NCBI GenBank assembly: GCA_009785525.1
Contig: WQWC01000001.1
Coordinates: forward strand, 124,001 to 188,000
Length of the DNA stretch: 64,000 nucleotides
Direction of reading: 5' to 3'
DNA from: Oscillospiraceae bacterium
GTDB lineage: Bacteria > Bacillota > Clostridia > Oscillospirales > Oscillospiraceae
Shown: positions 52,209 through 61,074 of the stretch, piece after piece
How the letters are laid out: every line of letters starts with the position of its first letter
Numbering within the stretch: position 1 is the stretch's first letter
Translations under genes and position numbers: made by a program
Notes under the pieces: model-generated
Seen by the model: only the letters and a program-made list of their open reading frames with translations
Told to the model about the DNA's origin: nothing
Database searches by the model: none

Positions 52209-55021
52209 TATTTGCTCCCCCTTTCAACCCAAGCGGTAGCTTTCAATCCGGAAGCACGGTCATACTCGCGGTTCCAAGCCTCGGGATACTCTGTTCTCCA
52301 CTCATCATACTGTGCCATGCTGACACGTTCTACATCAACGAGGAAAGATGTGGTCGCCTGACCTGCCGCATGTTTGGATGTGAGTCCCTTTGGCGTGATG
52401 AGGTTAATCGCGCCGCCGCGATCCAGTTTGCCCGGGATGATAATGTCTGTCCGCGCACCGTGGTCAACTGAGAGTGCGCCCGGCATGATGCGCTCAAATA
52501 CCAGCGCACCGCAGAGAACGCTTCCACGCTCATTGAATACCCGCACGATATCGCCGTTGTTGATTCCTCTGGCTGCGGCGTCATCGGGATGTATCCAGCA
52601 AGGCTCATACAAATATCCGTCAAAGCCTCTTACCTTGCCGGTGTCAGCTTCTTTTGTCCACGGAATATCGTCTGCCTGGGCGTGTACTCTCCACCTTGGG
52701 TGGTTGGTGATTATAAGCAGCGGATACGTCCGCGCACGACTTGAAGAGAGACGCTCGTCATGCGTGATGCCTTTTTCGATCCATTGCGGATACGGCGGGC
52801 GCTCTTCATCATTGGGAAAATACTTCGAGAGGTTTGTGGAGCAGAACTCCAGCTTTCCTGTCGGTGTCGGCAACGGGTTCTTGACAGGATCATTCGCAAA
52901 CTCGGACAAGCCGGCGGGGAGATTTCTCCAGTTCTTAGAAACCGGGATTACCATGTAATCTTTCTCCAGCCACTCTTCATAAGGAACAATCTGATCAAAG
53001 TTCATTCCTTTGTAGACGCCTTCGATGTACTGTTCAACGGTCCTGCCGATAGTGACTTCTTTTTCCATGCCGAGTTTTTTCGCAATTTCGACAACGGCTT
53101 CAAAGTCGCTCTTAGACTCGCCAACAGGCTCAATAGCTTTTCTCATGTTCAGCATTGTCTGGAAGTGTTCACCGTCACGGACGCACGGCATGACGTCATC
53201 TACTTCAAGGTAGGTGTTCGTCGGCAGTACGATGTCAGCGTAGATACAGTCATTTTCCAGCCACGGATGCTGTGCCAGAACAAACTCGATCTGCGGGTCG
53301 CGTATCGTCATACCGATATCGAAACCATCGCCCCAGCAAGTTTGGCGGCAGGGGGTGTCTGTCCATACCATACGGATCGGAACACCGTCATAATCGACCT
53401 TGTAGTAAGTCGATTCGAGATCCCTGTCGTCATGTTTAAGGTTAGGATTATTCTGTGTAGAGCCTTGCAGCATACGGATGTCACCTTTTCTGACCGGATA
53501 GTTGTATTTTACCATCTGATCTATAGGCTCTTCCTCATGGCCGCCGGTACCCCAGAAGTTAAGGGTCTTGTCCGTGCCGCACTTGATAGCCTCTTCAATG
53601 AGGGTTTTCGGAATAAGCTGTTTACCCCACGCCTGCGGTGTGCCGCGGTGCGGGTTGAATATTCTCTCATGCAATTCGGGGTCTTTATGCTTGATCGTCT
53701 CAAACGTACCCGAATACTCCTGGAAGCCTTTCGACGTGTCGGAGTTCGCGATATCGTATTGCAGCTGATCCCATGTGATGTTCTTAGGCATACCCATGTA
53801 CGCGATCTGGGCGTGATGCCGTCCCGGCTTACCGAGTCCTTGCATACCGAGCAGGATGACTTCAAGACGTGCAGGCTCTGTGGAATACGGACCCCTTATA
53901 TAGCCGCCGCCGAAGTAGTGGCCGACTGTTGTGGCTTTTTTCGCCCAGTCTCTTGCCAATGCTTTGATCGTGTAAGACGGAATTCCGCACTTTTCAGAAG
54001 CCCATTTCGGGGTTTTCGGAACACCATCTACTTTACCGAGGACGTACTCTTCCATCTTGTCCATGCCGACAGCATGAGTCGCAACGTACTCTTTGTCGTA
54101 TGTACCTTCGGTAACCCAAGTGTAAATGATCGCCAACTGGAGCGCCGCGTCAGTATTCGGAAGAACCGGAATCCACTTGTCGCCATGGATGGCGGCTGAG
54201 TAGTTCAGGTCTGGGCAGATGTAAACTTGCTTAATGCCGCATTCGTTCCAGAAGAACATCAGGCGGCTGGCCATCTGTCCACGGAAGCCCCAAGGCGTAG
54301 TCTCAAGGTCGCCGCCTTGTACTACGAGCAGTTCGGTATTCTCTGTGATATCAACCACAATGTTTTCCGCCGGAGCCATGTTGCCGATAAAGCCTTTGCC
54401 CCATACGTGTTTCGCACCCCAGTACCAGCCTTCCCAGCTGTCCGGGTTTCTTACCTGTTGTGTGAATCCGCCCATTTTGTCCAGCAGCAATGTACTGCAG
54501 CCATGCGGGGCATGAATCAGCTTACTTTCAGAGTGACCGTCGCACTGCAGAAGAATCGCCAGCGGGCCATACTCTTTGTGTACGCGCCTGATTTCAGCCG
54601 CGATGAGGTCTGTCGCCTCGTCCCAGGAGATACGCTCAAACTTGCTTGAGCCGCGGTTTTGCGGATTACGCTCCCCATTAGGGTCCCAGTCCACGCGCTT
54701 CATCGGATAAGGAACACGGTTCGGCGAATAAGCCCTCTTCTTGTATGCCAACCCCCAGGGCGGCGGAACCGATTTGCTGAGCGGCCGCCATTTAACGCCG
54801 TTGCGTTCCATTTCCCACGCGTTGAAGCTGTCGTAATCATACTTCGAGTCATAATGGAGCGGTCTGATACGGACTACTTTCCCGTCCTTGACATCGACGT
54901 GGGCGGGACAAGCCCCGAATATGCCGCCGCTTAGGTTGATCGCCTTAACAACAGTCTTGTCGGCGCCCATAGGCGGTGGCTTTGTGCCGGGTACTGCTTT
55001 TGCCTTAATGTTTTCTGCCAC
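52208..55021 (-). CDS. athL: pyrogallol hydroxytransferase-like molybdopterin alpha subunit
   Basis: A 937-residue member of the DMSO-reductase family. It lacks the N-terminal Cys motif for an Fe-S cluster, as does the Pelobacter acidigallici transhydroxylase. CDGHSESK and, 31 residues later, NPDSWEGWYWG supply a His and an Asp-Ser pair that fit the active-site His and the Asp-Ser metal ligand of that enzyme. The molybdopterin-dinucleotide regions are recognisable (ILLGMQGLGKPGRHHAQ, ADIVLPTNTYLEVDDV, and the C-terminal barrel with VFNERGSVL). It probably moves a hydroxyl between polyphenols, pyrogallol to phloroglucinol, in gallate breakdown. A catechol dehydroxylase is an alternative. GTG 55021 follows AGGAGGG; there is no Tat signal. 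It is paired with the beta subunit and preceded by a LysR regulator. Confidence 0.85.
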   Translation of the reverse strand: MAENIKAKAVPGTKPPPMGADKTVVKAINLSGGIFGACPAHVDVKDGKVVRIRPLHYDSKYDYDSFNAWEMERNGVKWRPLSKSVPPPWGLAYKKRAYSPNRVPYPMKRVDWDPNGERNPQNRGSSKFERISWDEATDLIAAEIRRVHKEYGPLAILLQCDGHSESKLIHAPHGCSTLLLDKMGGFTQQVRNPDSWEGWYWGAKHVWGKGFIGNMAPAENIVVDITENTELLVVQGGDLETTPWGFRGQMASRLMFFWNECGIKQVYICPDLNYSAAIHGDKWIPVLPNTDAALQLAIIYTWVTEGTYDKEYVATHAVGMDKMEEYVLGKVDGVPKTPKWASEKCGIPSYTIKALARDWAKKATTVGHYFGGGYIRGPYSTEPARLEVILLGMQGLGKPGRHHAQIAYMGMPKNITWDQLQYDIANSDTSKGFQEYSGTFETIKHKDPELHERIFNPHRGTPQAWGKQLIPKTLIEEAIKCGTDKTLNFWGTGGHEEEPIDQMVKYNYPVRKGDIRMLQGSTQNNPNLKHDDRDLESTYYKVDYDGVPIRMVWTDTPCRQTCWGDGFDIGMTIRDPQIEFVLAQHPWLENDCIYADIVLPTNTYLEVDDVMPCVRDGEHFQTMLNMRKAIEPVGESKSDFEAVVEIAKKLGMEKEVTIGRTVEQYIEGVYKGMNFDQIVPYEEWLEKDYMVIPVSKNWRNLPAGLSEFANDPVKNPLPTPTGKLEFCSTNLSKYFPNDEERPPYPQWIEKGITHDERLSSSRARTYPLLIITNHPRWRVHAQADDIPWTKEADTGKVRGFDGYLYEPCWIHPDDAAARGINNGDIVRVFNERGSVLCGALVFERIMPGALSVDHGARTDIIIPGKLDRGGAINLITPKGLTSKHAAGQATTSFLVDVERVSMAQYDEWRTEYPEAWNREYDRASGLKATAWVERGSK

Positions 55022-55133
55022 TTGATTCCCTCCTATTCTGCAATTTCTTATAAAAATTGATGCTATGTTAACAATTATAACGTCATTCACAACATAAAGG
55101 AAGAAAAAAATTTTTATCGTATTCGCTATGGTG

Positions 55134-55148
55134 ATAAATTTTATTTAT
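55134..55148. promoter_or_regulatory. possible LysR box upstream of the hydroxytransferase operon
   Basis: ATAAATTTTATTTAT contains T-N11-A with ATAAA/TTTAT arms, the usual form of a LysR-type binding site. It lies in the 131 bases between the LysR gene and the alpha subunit. The role is inferred from position. Confidence 0.5.
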
Positions 55149-55152
55149 AGAA

Positions 55153-56040
55153 CTATAAGGATTCTTTATAGAGCGACAACACAACTTCTTTGAATATTTT
55201 AAACGCCGTAGCCTTTATATCTTTCTTCCAGGCGAAAACAGTCGTGATCTCAGCGTCTTTGCCGCTTATCGGGAATGTTATCACATCAGGGCGCTGGTAC
55301 AAGTACCCCAGTTCCCCAGGAAGAATGGCAACGCCGATGCCGGCATTTACTGACAGAACAACCGATTCGGCACGGTTGTAGTAATTTATTATACGCGGCT
55401 TTATATCGCGGTTTTTGCATATAAGCCTGATCTGGCTCGCCAATATGCCCGATTGCGGAACCGAGACGAACGGGTACATCTCCACAGTTGACCAGTCGTT
55501 TAAGTCAATGGTATCGGCAATATTCTTGTTGACAAACACCTCAAGCCTCCCGCGATGTATGATCTCATGCGAGTATTCGTCATTATCGGGTATCATTGGC
55601 CGTGCCGCAAAGTAAAAATCATGGTCACCCTGCTGTAGTGAGCGGATAAGCTCTGCCCCTTCTAAAAGGTCGATATCCGCCTGAATATGGGGGTGCATCT
55701 CGTAAAGCTTGCTCAAACAATTGCAAAGCTGATACGATGCGTATGACAGCGCCGCGATACGTATATGCCCAAGCTGGCCCTTCGCCATGTTTTGAATGCG
55801 GTTCTCCGCAGTTGAGGATATTTCCAATATTTGGGATATGTAGCTGAGAAATTCCTCACCTTCAGCCGTGAGCGAAACTTCATGGCTGGAGCGATTTATC
55901 AGCTTCACACCAAGTTCTGCTTCCAGCTTTTTGATATGATGACTGACAGCGGGCTGGGTAATGAAATACTGCTCCGCCGTCCGCGAAAAATTCAGCGTGC
56001 GCGCCAATGAAGCAAATAAATTAAGACGAAGCATATCCAA
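55153..56040 (-). CDS. LysR-family transcriptional regulator
   Basis: About 295 residues. The N-terminal winged helix-turn-helix reads LFASLARTLNFSRTAEQYFI, then TQPAVSHHIKKLEAELGVKL, a standard LysR DNA-binding domain. The remaining 220 residues form the periplasmic-binding-protein-like effector domain. It lies directly upstream of and in the same direction as the hydroxytransferase genes and opposite to the YczE-like gene, so it may control both, with a phenolic ligand as a plausible effector. The start is uncertain: TTG 56040 has AAAGGGG at good spacing, ATG 56046 is closer to that site, and ATG 56034 is further. The open frame also extends to 56082. Confidence 0.88.
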   Translation of the reverse strand: MDMLRLNLFASLARTLNFSRTAEQYFITQPAVSHHIKKLEAELGVKLINRSSHEVSLTAEGEEFLSYISQILEISSTAENRIQNMAKGQLGHIRIAALSYASYQLCNCLSKLYEMHPHIQADIDLLEGAELIRSLQQGDHDFYFAARPMIPDNDEYSHEIIHRGRLEVFVNKNIADTIDLNDWSTVEMYPFVSVPQSGILASQIRLICKNRDIKPRIINYYNRAESVVLSVNAGIGVAILPGELGYLYQRPDVITFPISGKDAEITTVFAWKKDIKATAFKIFKEVVLSLYKESL

Positions 56041-56197
56041 ACCCATCACCCCTTTCACCATATCACTAATAATAACAGACATGCAGTCCTCATTGCAAGG
56101 TTTTTTAATAAGTATGCGGGTATTTTTACCAAAAGGCTATATAAAAGTGCTTGAATATTTTACTGGGGCGTGATAAGTTAATTAAAACTTTGAACGG

Positions 56198-56899
56198 ATG
56201 CGTAACGAATTGAAAGAGACGTTGATAGAATCTTTGCGGAATCAAAGGTTAATCAGGCGCGGCATTGTTTATGTGCTGGGGTACTTTATCATGGCGCTCG
56301 GCGTGGCATTCGCTATCAACGCAGACTTGGGCATTACACCGGTGTCTTCAACGCCGTATGTTATCAGCCTGATTCTCGGGCGGTATCCGGGCCTTTTAAT
56401 AGCCATGTTTTTCTGTTTCTTGATTTTGATACAATTCGCCCTGTTGCGCAGAAAATTTAAGTTAATCAGCCTCACGCAGATCATACCCGCTTTCCTGTTC
56501 GGGTATTTTGTGGACTTGGCGATAATGTTGCTCGGCGATTTTATGATCCCCACATACGCGGGACGGCTTGTTATGCTGGCTATTAGCACAACGCTTGTCG
56601 CCTGGTCGATTATTTTGGTTATTGACGCCAATTTTGCAAATCTGCCGGCGATGAATCTGTCCTTGACAATTACACAGGTAATGCCAGATCATAAATACCT
56701 CGGCAAATTCCATATTACTAAGATGATGACCGATATCACATACGTGACTATCGCCGTCATCCTTTCTTTTATATTCATGGGTGAACTGTCCGGCGTGCGC
56801 GAGGGTACGGTTATTACAGCCATATTTGTCGGAAGAAGCATTCCCTGCCTCAGAAAACTTACTGAGCCTGTTCTTCGCAAAATTGGACTGTACTTTTAA
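56198..56899 (+). CDS. YczE/YitT-like integral membrane protein
   Basis: A 233-residue protein with about five to six membrane segments. The opening GIVYVLGYFIMALGVAFAIN, then ADLGITPVSSTPYVISLILG, is characteristic of the YczE/DUF6198 group. Function is not known for the family; members are often found next to regulators and transport genes. It is divergent from the LysR regulator with about 150 bases between, so the LysR protein is a likely regulator. The upstream site (GAACGG) is weak, so another start is possible, though none better is seen. Confidence 0.8.
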   Translation: MRNELKETLIESLRNQRLIRRGIVYVLGYFIMALGVAFAINADLGITPVSSTPYVISLILGRYPGLLIAMFFCFLILIQFALLRRKFKLISLTQIIPAFLFGYFVDLAIMLLGDFMIPTYAGRLVMLAISTTLVAWSIILVIDANFANLPAMNLSLTITQVMPDHKYLGKFHITKMMTDITYVTIAVILSFIFMGELSGVREGTVITAIFVGRSIPCLRKLTEPVLRKIGLYF

Positions 56900-56985
56900 A
56901 AAAAATCCTTGCAAAAGTTGAATCAGATTGCTATACTGCAATTCTGTGCAATTCTGTATTTAAATTACGTTTAGGGAGAGGAAAC

Positions 56986-58404
56986 ATGGATTCATTACAA
57001 AAAAAGTACACAGCATCCACATATTTCAAGTTTTTTATTTTGCCTTTGATAGGCATATTCGCGTTTTTTATTGACATTCCGATGGTGGAATACACCGTTA
57101 TGGGCTTCACAATGGGCGCAAGATCTACGATTATGATAAATCACCTGACCGGCCTGATACGCGCACTATTATGGGACGGAAGTCTGAGCGTCATGCCATT
57201 TGTGATCCTGGCAATAGCGCTGTACGGAGTTGTGGATCTTATACTGCGCCGCAAAAAACATTTCGCGAATACTTTGGGCAAGGTTTTCGCGGTGATAAAA
57301 TGCATCGGTGTTGTATTCATTATTTTTGCGGTTTTTGAAATCGGCCCCGCGGTATTGCATGAGCCTCAGCAAGCCCTCGCCACCGCCTCCGGTGACCCCC
57401 GCAGCATCGCAGGGTTCGTGATGAACGGCGTTTTGATAACCATCACTATAAGCATACCTCTGGCCGCGATGTTCTTGCCGTTTTTGCTCAATTACGGCTT
57501 GGTCGAACTCGTCGGCGTTTTGGTACGGCCTATTATGCGGCCGTTATTCAAGCTTCCGGGCCGCAGCGCCGTTATCCTTGTCAGCGCGTTGCTGGGCAAT
57601 TTCTCGGTGGCGCATATCGCCGTTGATGATGAGTATCACAAGGGACAGATGACCGAAAAAGAAGCGCTTACAATATGTACCGGATTCTGCTCATCCTCTA
57701 TCGCGTTTATGATGGTACTTGCCACCAACGCCGGTATAATCGACAACTACTGGAACGCCTATGTCTGGTCATCTTTCCTGATGATAATACTTATTACGCT
57801 GATCGGCGTACGTATTTTCCCGCTCTCCCGATTAAGGGACGGCTTTGCCCCGGGGATTACCCCTCAGCCTGAAAAAGTATACAAGCAAAAGCTGTTCAGA
57901 AACGCGCTTGCCGAAGGCTTGGCAGTCTCCAAATCTGCGGATAATCCTATCAAGGGAATCGCGCACATAATGAAAGCTACAGTCGGCGTGCTCGCCGCGA
58001 TTATCATGGGTGCCGGGTTTTCGACATCGGTCGGAATGCTGCTATATCTGTTCACGCCGATATTCGAGTGGATTGGCGTAATTTTCCGCCCGATTATGAT
58101 GCTTGTGCAAATACCGGCAAACGAAGTTGTGACAGCTTCGACAGGTGCCGCGTTCTCACTGCTGGAAGTTTCTATTCCCTCCATGCTCGTCATGGCGGGT
58201 GATTGGTCGTATCACATCCGCTACATGATGGCGGTAGTACCGATAACATCGGTTATCTTCCTCGGCAGTTTCGTACCCAGTTTAATCAGCACTAACCTGC
58301 CGGTCAAATTCTGGCATCTGATGGTGATTTGGGTCGAACGCATGATTTTATCGGTACTCTTCGCTGGTCTCTTCGCCCTGTTGCTGTTCGGAATACCGGG
58401 CTGA
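56986..58404 (+). CDS. YjiH-family membrane protein with nucleoside-recognition (Gate) domains
   Basis: A 472-residue polytopic membrane protein with about 11 hydrophobic segments. The family shows two Gate-type regions: AMFLPFLLNYGLVELVGVLV, VRPIMRPLFKLPGRSAVILV and later IFEWIGVIFRPIMMLVQIPA. A conserved FSVAHIAVDDEYHKGQMTEK loop with acidic residues and GFCSSSIAFMMVLATNAGII lie between them. YjiH proteins are putative transporters with unknown substrate. GGGAGAGG precedes the ATG. It follows the YczE-like gene by 86 bases and is probably co-transcribed; uptake of an aromatic or organic acid would fit the neighbouring hydroxytransferase, but this is inference. Confidence 0.85.
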   Translation: MDSLQKKYTASTYFKFFILPLIGIFAFFIDIPMVEYTVMGFTMGARSTIMINHLTGLIRALLWDGSLSVMPFVILAIALYGVVDLILRRKKHFANTLGKVFAVIKCIGVVFIIFAVFEIGPAVLHEPQQALATASGDPRSIAGFVMNGVLITITISIPLAAMFLPFLLNYGLVELVGVLVRPIMRPLFKLPGRSAVILVSALLGNFSVAHIAVDDEYHKGQMTEKEALTICTGFCSSSIAFMMVLATNAGIIDNYWNAYVWSSFLMIILITLIGVRIFPLSRLRDGFAPGITPQPEKVYKQKLFRNALAEGLAVSKSADNPIKGIAHIMKATVGVLAAIIMGAGFSTSVGMLLYLFTPIFEWIGVIFRPIMMLVQIPANEVVTASTGAAFSLLEVSIPSMLVMAGDWSYHIRYMMAVVPITSVIFLGSFVPSLISTNLPVKFWHLMVIWVERMILSVLFAGLFALLLFGIPG

Positions 58405-58420
58405 CGCATTTGATTGCACT

Positions 58421-58465
58421 ACAAGGGCTGGCGCACCTGAACCGGTTGCGGCGGCCCTTGTTTAT
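58421..58465 (+). terminator. terminator after the YjiH gene
   Basis: ACAAGGGC (58421-58428) pairs with GCCCTTGT (58454-58461), enclosing a further GC-rich hairpin, and is followed by a T-rich stretch. Confidence 0.75.
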
Positions 58466-58478
58466 TGAAATATTTTTG

Positions 58479-58508
58479 TTGAGTTCACTACCTAAAATAT
58501 GCTATAAT
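58479..58508 (+). promoter_or_regulatory. sigma-A promoter of the GNAT-pgk-tpiA-gpmI run
   Basis: TTGAGT (58479-58484), an 18-base spacer and TATAAT (58503-58508). AAGGAGG and ATG 58540 follow. No other clear promoter is seen before gpmI. Confidence 0.75.
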
Positions 58509-58539
58509 GATAAGCCAATCAACACATAAGGAGGCGCTT

Positions 58540-59043
58540 ATGGAATTTCACATACGCCCTGTAAAACCTAGCGATGCGGCTGGGATAAACGAACTCAGAC
58601 GTATGACTGGAGTGCTTGAAAACATACGTAGCATACCTTCGGAACGTATCAAGCGGAACGAAGATGGTATCGCTAACATGCCCGAAAATATGCATTCATT
58701 TGTGGCTATTTCGGAAGATAATAGCGGCAATGAAATCATACTCGGCATCGCAGGGTTGTATGTGTCCGCAGGGCATCGGCAACGACACAGTGCGGGTATT
58801 GGAATGGCGGTGCATACAAACTTTCAGGGAATGGGCATCGGTACTAAGCTTATGCAAACGCTTCTGGATATCGCCGATAATTGGCTGATGCTTGTACGAG
58901 TCGAACTCACTGTTTATGTTGACAATGAAAAAGCCATTGCATTATATAAAAAGTTTGGATTTTCTGTGGAAGGGACAATGAAAAAAGCTTCTATCAGAAA
59001 CGGAACTTATATGGATGAATTAATGATGGCTCGTGTAAAATAA
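58540..59043 (+). CDS. GNAT-family acetyltransferase
   Basis: A 167-residue GCN5-related acetyltransferase. It starts [20 protein letters not shown]. The acetyl-CoA-binding region is [20 protein letters not shown] (QxxGxG). The closing [20 protein letters not shown] and [13 protein letters not shown] resemble RimJ/RimL and phosphinothricin-type N-acetyltransferases. The substrate is not predictable. ATG 58540 follows AAGGAGG at ideal spacing. Only 34 bases separate it from pgk, so it may be the first gene of the glycolytic transcript, an unusual partner for these genes. Confidence 0.85.
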   Translation: MEFHIRPVKPSDAAGINELRRMTGVLENIRSIPSERIKRNEDGIANMPENMHSFVAISEDNSGNEIILGIAGLYVSAGHRQRHSAGIGMAVHTNFQGMGIGTKLMQTLLDIADNWLMLVRVELTVYVDNEKAIALYKKFGFSVEGTMKKASIRNGTYMDELMMARVK

Positions 59044-59077
59044 TAGTATTAAACTACATTGCAAAATGGAGGCTCTT

Positions 59078-60283
59078 ATGATTTCGGACAATACAATAAA
59101 CAAAAAATCCGTAACTGATATCGACGTAAAGGGTAAAAAGGTTCTGTTACGCTGCGATTTCAACGTGCCGCTTGACAAAGCCACGCATACAATCACAGAC
59201 GAAGGACGGATAACCGCTTCCCTGCCCACTATCAATTATTTGTTGAATGAAGGTGCCTGCGTTATCGCCTGCTCACATCTCGGTCGCCCAAAGGGTGAAC
59301 GGAAGCCAGAACTCTCGCTGGCTCCAGTTGCAGTCCGATTGTCTGCGCTTCTCGGGAAACCTGTCAAAATGGCTCGGGACGTTATAGGGGACGACGCAAC
59401 CAAGCTAGCGAATGAGCTTCGACCTGGGGAGATAATCCTGCTTGAAAATCTGCGCTATCATAAGGAAGAAGAGCAGAACGACCCAGCATTTGCAAAATCC
59501 CTGGCCAACATGGCCGATATATTTGTGTCGGACGCTTTCGGCACCGTTCACCGTGCGCATGGTTCAACCGAGGGCTTGTCCCATTATCTGCCCGCCGTGG
59601 CGGGATTACTGCTGCAAAAAGAGCTGCTTCACTTAGGCGGCGCGATTTCCAACCCCGCCCGCCCGCTTGTGGCGATACTCGGCGGTTCTAAAGTCTCTGA
59701 CAAACTTGCAGTGATTGAAAATCTGCTTGAAAAAGCGGACACCCTGCTCATCGGCGGCGGGATGGCGTATACGTTCATCAAGGCGCAGGGCGGGAAAATC
59801 GGCAACTCGCTCTGTGAGGATGATAAGCTTGAATATGCCAATAAAATGCTGGATATAGCAAAATCACGCGGGGTTAGTCTCCTGCTTCCGCCTGATACAA
59901 TTGCGGCGGCGGAGTTTTCAAATGACGCCGAACCTGTGACTGTAGACAGCTATGATATCCCAGACGGGTACATGGGCCTTGATATCGGGCCGCAATCTGC
60001 TGCGCTGTACGCCGAGGCGATAGCAAACGCCGGAACTGTTATCTGGAACGGCCCGATGGGCGTGTTTGAGTTTGCTAAATTCGCCGAGGGCACCAAAGCT
60101 CTCGCCGAAGCGATTGCCGATTCTGACGCGGTGTCAGTCATCGGCGGCGGGGACTCTGCCGCCGCAGTTCGCGTATTTGGTCTTGATGACAAGATAACCC
60201 ACATATCAACCGGCGGTGGGGCTTCTCTTGAATTCTTGGAGGGCAAAACACTCCCGGGAATCGCCTGCTTGTTGGATGCGTGA
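59078..60283 (+). CDS. pgk: phosphoglycerate kinase
   Basis: A 401-residue glycolytic kinase that forms ATP from 1,3-bisphosphoglycerate. The signature [15 protein letters not shown] lies near the N-terminus. [13 protein letters not shown] residues ([15 protein letters not shown]), the hinge segment and the C-terminal nucleotide site ([35 protein letters not shown]) are all present. The length is normal. ATG 59078 is chosen because GGAGG lies seven bases upstream; an ATG at 59066 would sit before that site. It is followed by tpiA with an 11-base gap. Confidence 0.97.
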   Translation: MISDNTINKKSVTDIDVKGKKVLLRCDFNVPLDKATHTITDEGRITASLPTINYLLNEGACVIACSHLGRPKGERKPELSLAPVAVRLSALLGKPVKMARDVIGDDATKLANELRPGEIILLENLRYHKEEEQNDPAFAKSLANMADIFVSDAFGTVHRAHGSTEGLSHYLPAVAGLLLQKELLHLGGAISNPARPLVAILGGSKVSDKLAVIENLLEKADTLLIGGGMAYTFIKAQGGKIGNSLCEDDKLEYANKMLDIAKSRGVSLLLPPDTIAAAEFSNDAEPVTVDSYDIPDGYMGLDIGPQSAALYAEAIANAGTVIWNGPMGVFEFAKFAEGTKALAEAIADSDAVSVIGGGDSAAAVRVFGLDDKITHISTGGGASLEFLEGKTLPGIACLLDA

Positions 60284-60294
60284 AAGGAGAGTCT

Positions 60295-61074
60295 ATGAAT
60301 ATAAAATACAGACAAACGATTATCGCTGGGAACTGGAAAATGAATACACTTGCTTCCGGCGCGAAATCTTACGCAAATGCGCTTTGCCCGCTCATCCCCG
60401 GTTTTTACGCGTGGTGCAATGTTGTGATCTGCGCGCCATTTACGTCGATTCACGCCGTGGTGCATGCATTTAAAGGCAACAAAGTCTCTGCCGGGGCGCA
60501 GAATATGAGTGAGCATAAATCTGGGGCGTATACCGGCGAAGTCTCCGGCGAACAGCTGCGCGACATCGGCGCGGAGTATGTCATCATCGGTCACAGCGAA
60601 CGCAGACAGCTTTATGGCGAAACCGATGAATCGGTCAACAGTAAAATACTCGCCGCTTTAGAAGTTCCACTTCACCCGATCCTGTGCGTTGGCGAGAGTC
60701 TTGAAGAGCGGGAATCAGGTGTTACGACCAATATTGTCTCCGCGCAGATTAAAAATGCGCTTGCCAGTGTGCCGGACTCGGAGATCAGCCGAGTTGTTGT
60801 CGCGTATGAGCCTATTTGGGCAATCGGCACCGGGAAAACCGCCTCGCCGGAAGACGCGCAGGATACCTGCCGTGAAATACGCGCTGTTTTGGCAAATCTA
60901 TACGACGCAGAACTTGCCCAACGCATTTCGATACTTTATGGCGGCTCAATGAACGAAAAAAATGCGGCGGAGCTATTGGCCCAGCCTGATATTGACGGCG
61001 GGCTTGTCGGCGGCGCGTCGCTGAATCCCACCGCATTCGCGGAGATAATCAACGCCGCAAAGGGAGGCCTTTGA
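60295..61074 (+). CDS. tpiA: triosephosphate isomerase
   Basis: A 259-residue TIM-barrel enzyme interconverting dihydroxyacetone phosphate and glyceraldehyde-3-phosphate. IIAGNWKMNT carries the active-site Asn and Lys. YVIIGHSERRQLYGE holds the catalytic His. VVAYEPIWAIGTGKTAS holds the catalytic Glu and loop 6. The phosphate-binding ILYGGSMNEKNA and GLVGGASLN close the barrel. ATG 60295 follows AAAGGAGAG. Its stop is directly followed by the gpmI ATG (TGAATG), so expression is coupled. Confidence 0.97.
   Translation: MNIKYRQTIIAGNWKMNTLASGAKSYANALCPLIPGFYAWCNVVICAPFTSIHAVVHAFKGNKVSAGAQNMSEHKSGAYTGEVSGEQLRDIGAEYVIIGHSERRQLYGETDESVNSKILAALEVPLHPILCVGESLEERESGVTTNIVSAQIKNALASVPDSEISRVVVAYEPIWAIGTGKTASPEDAQDTCREIRAVLANLYDAELAQRISILYGGSMNEKNAAELLAQPDIDGGLVGGASLNPTAFAEIINAAKGGL

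Noticed and set aside
52760..54199. A 479-codon open frame antisense to the hydroxytransferase alpha subunit
   Set aside because: It lies wholly opposite a strongly supported gene, has no ribosome binding site or recognisable domain, and its Cys/Arg/Phe-rich composition is typical of an antisense shadow.
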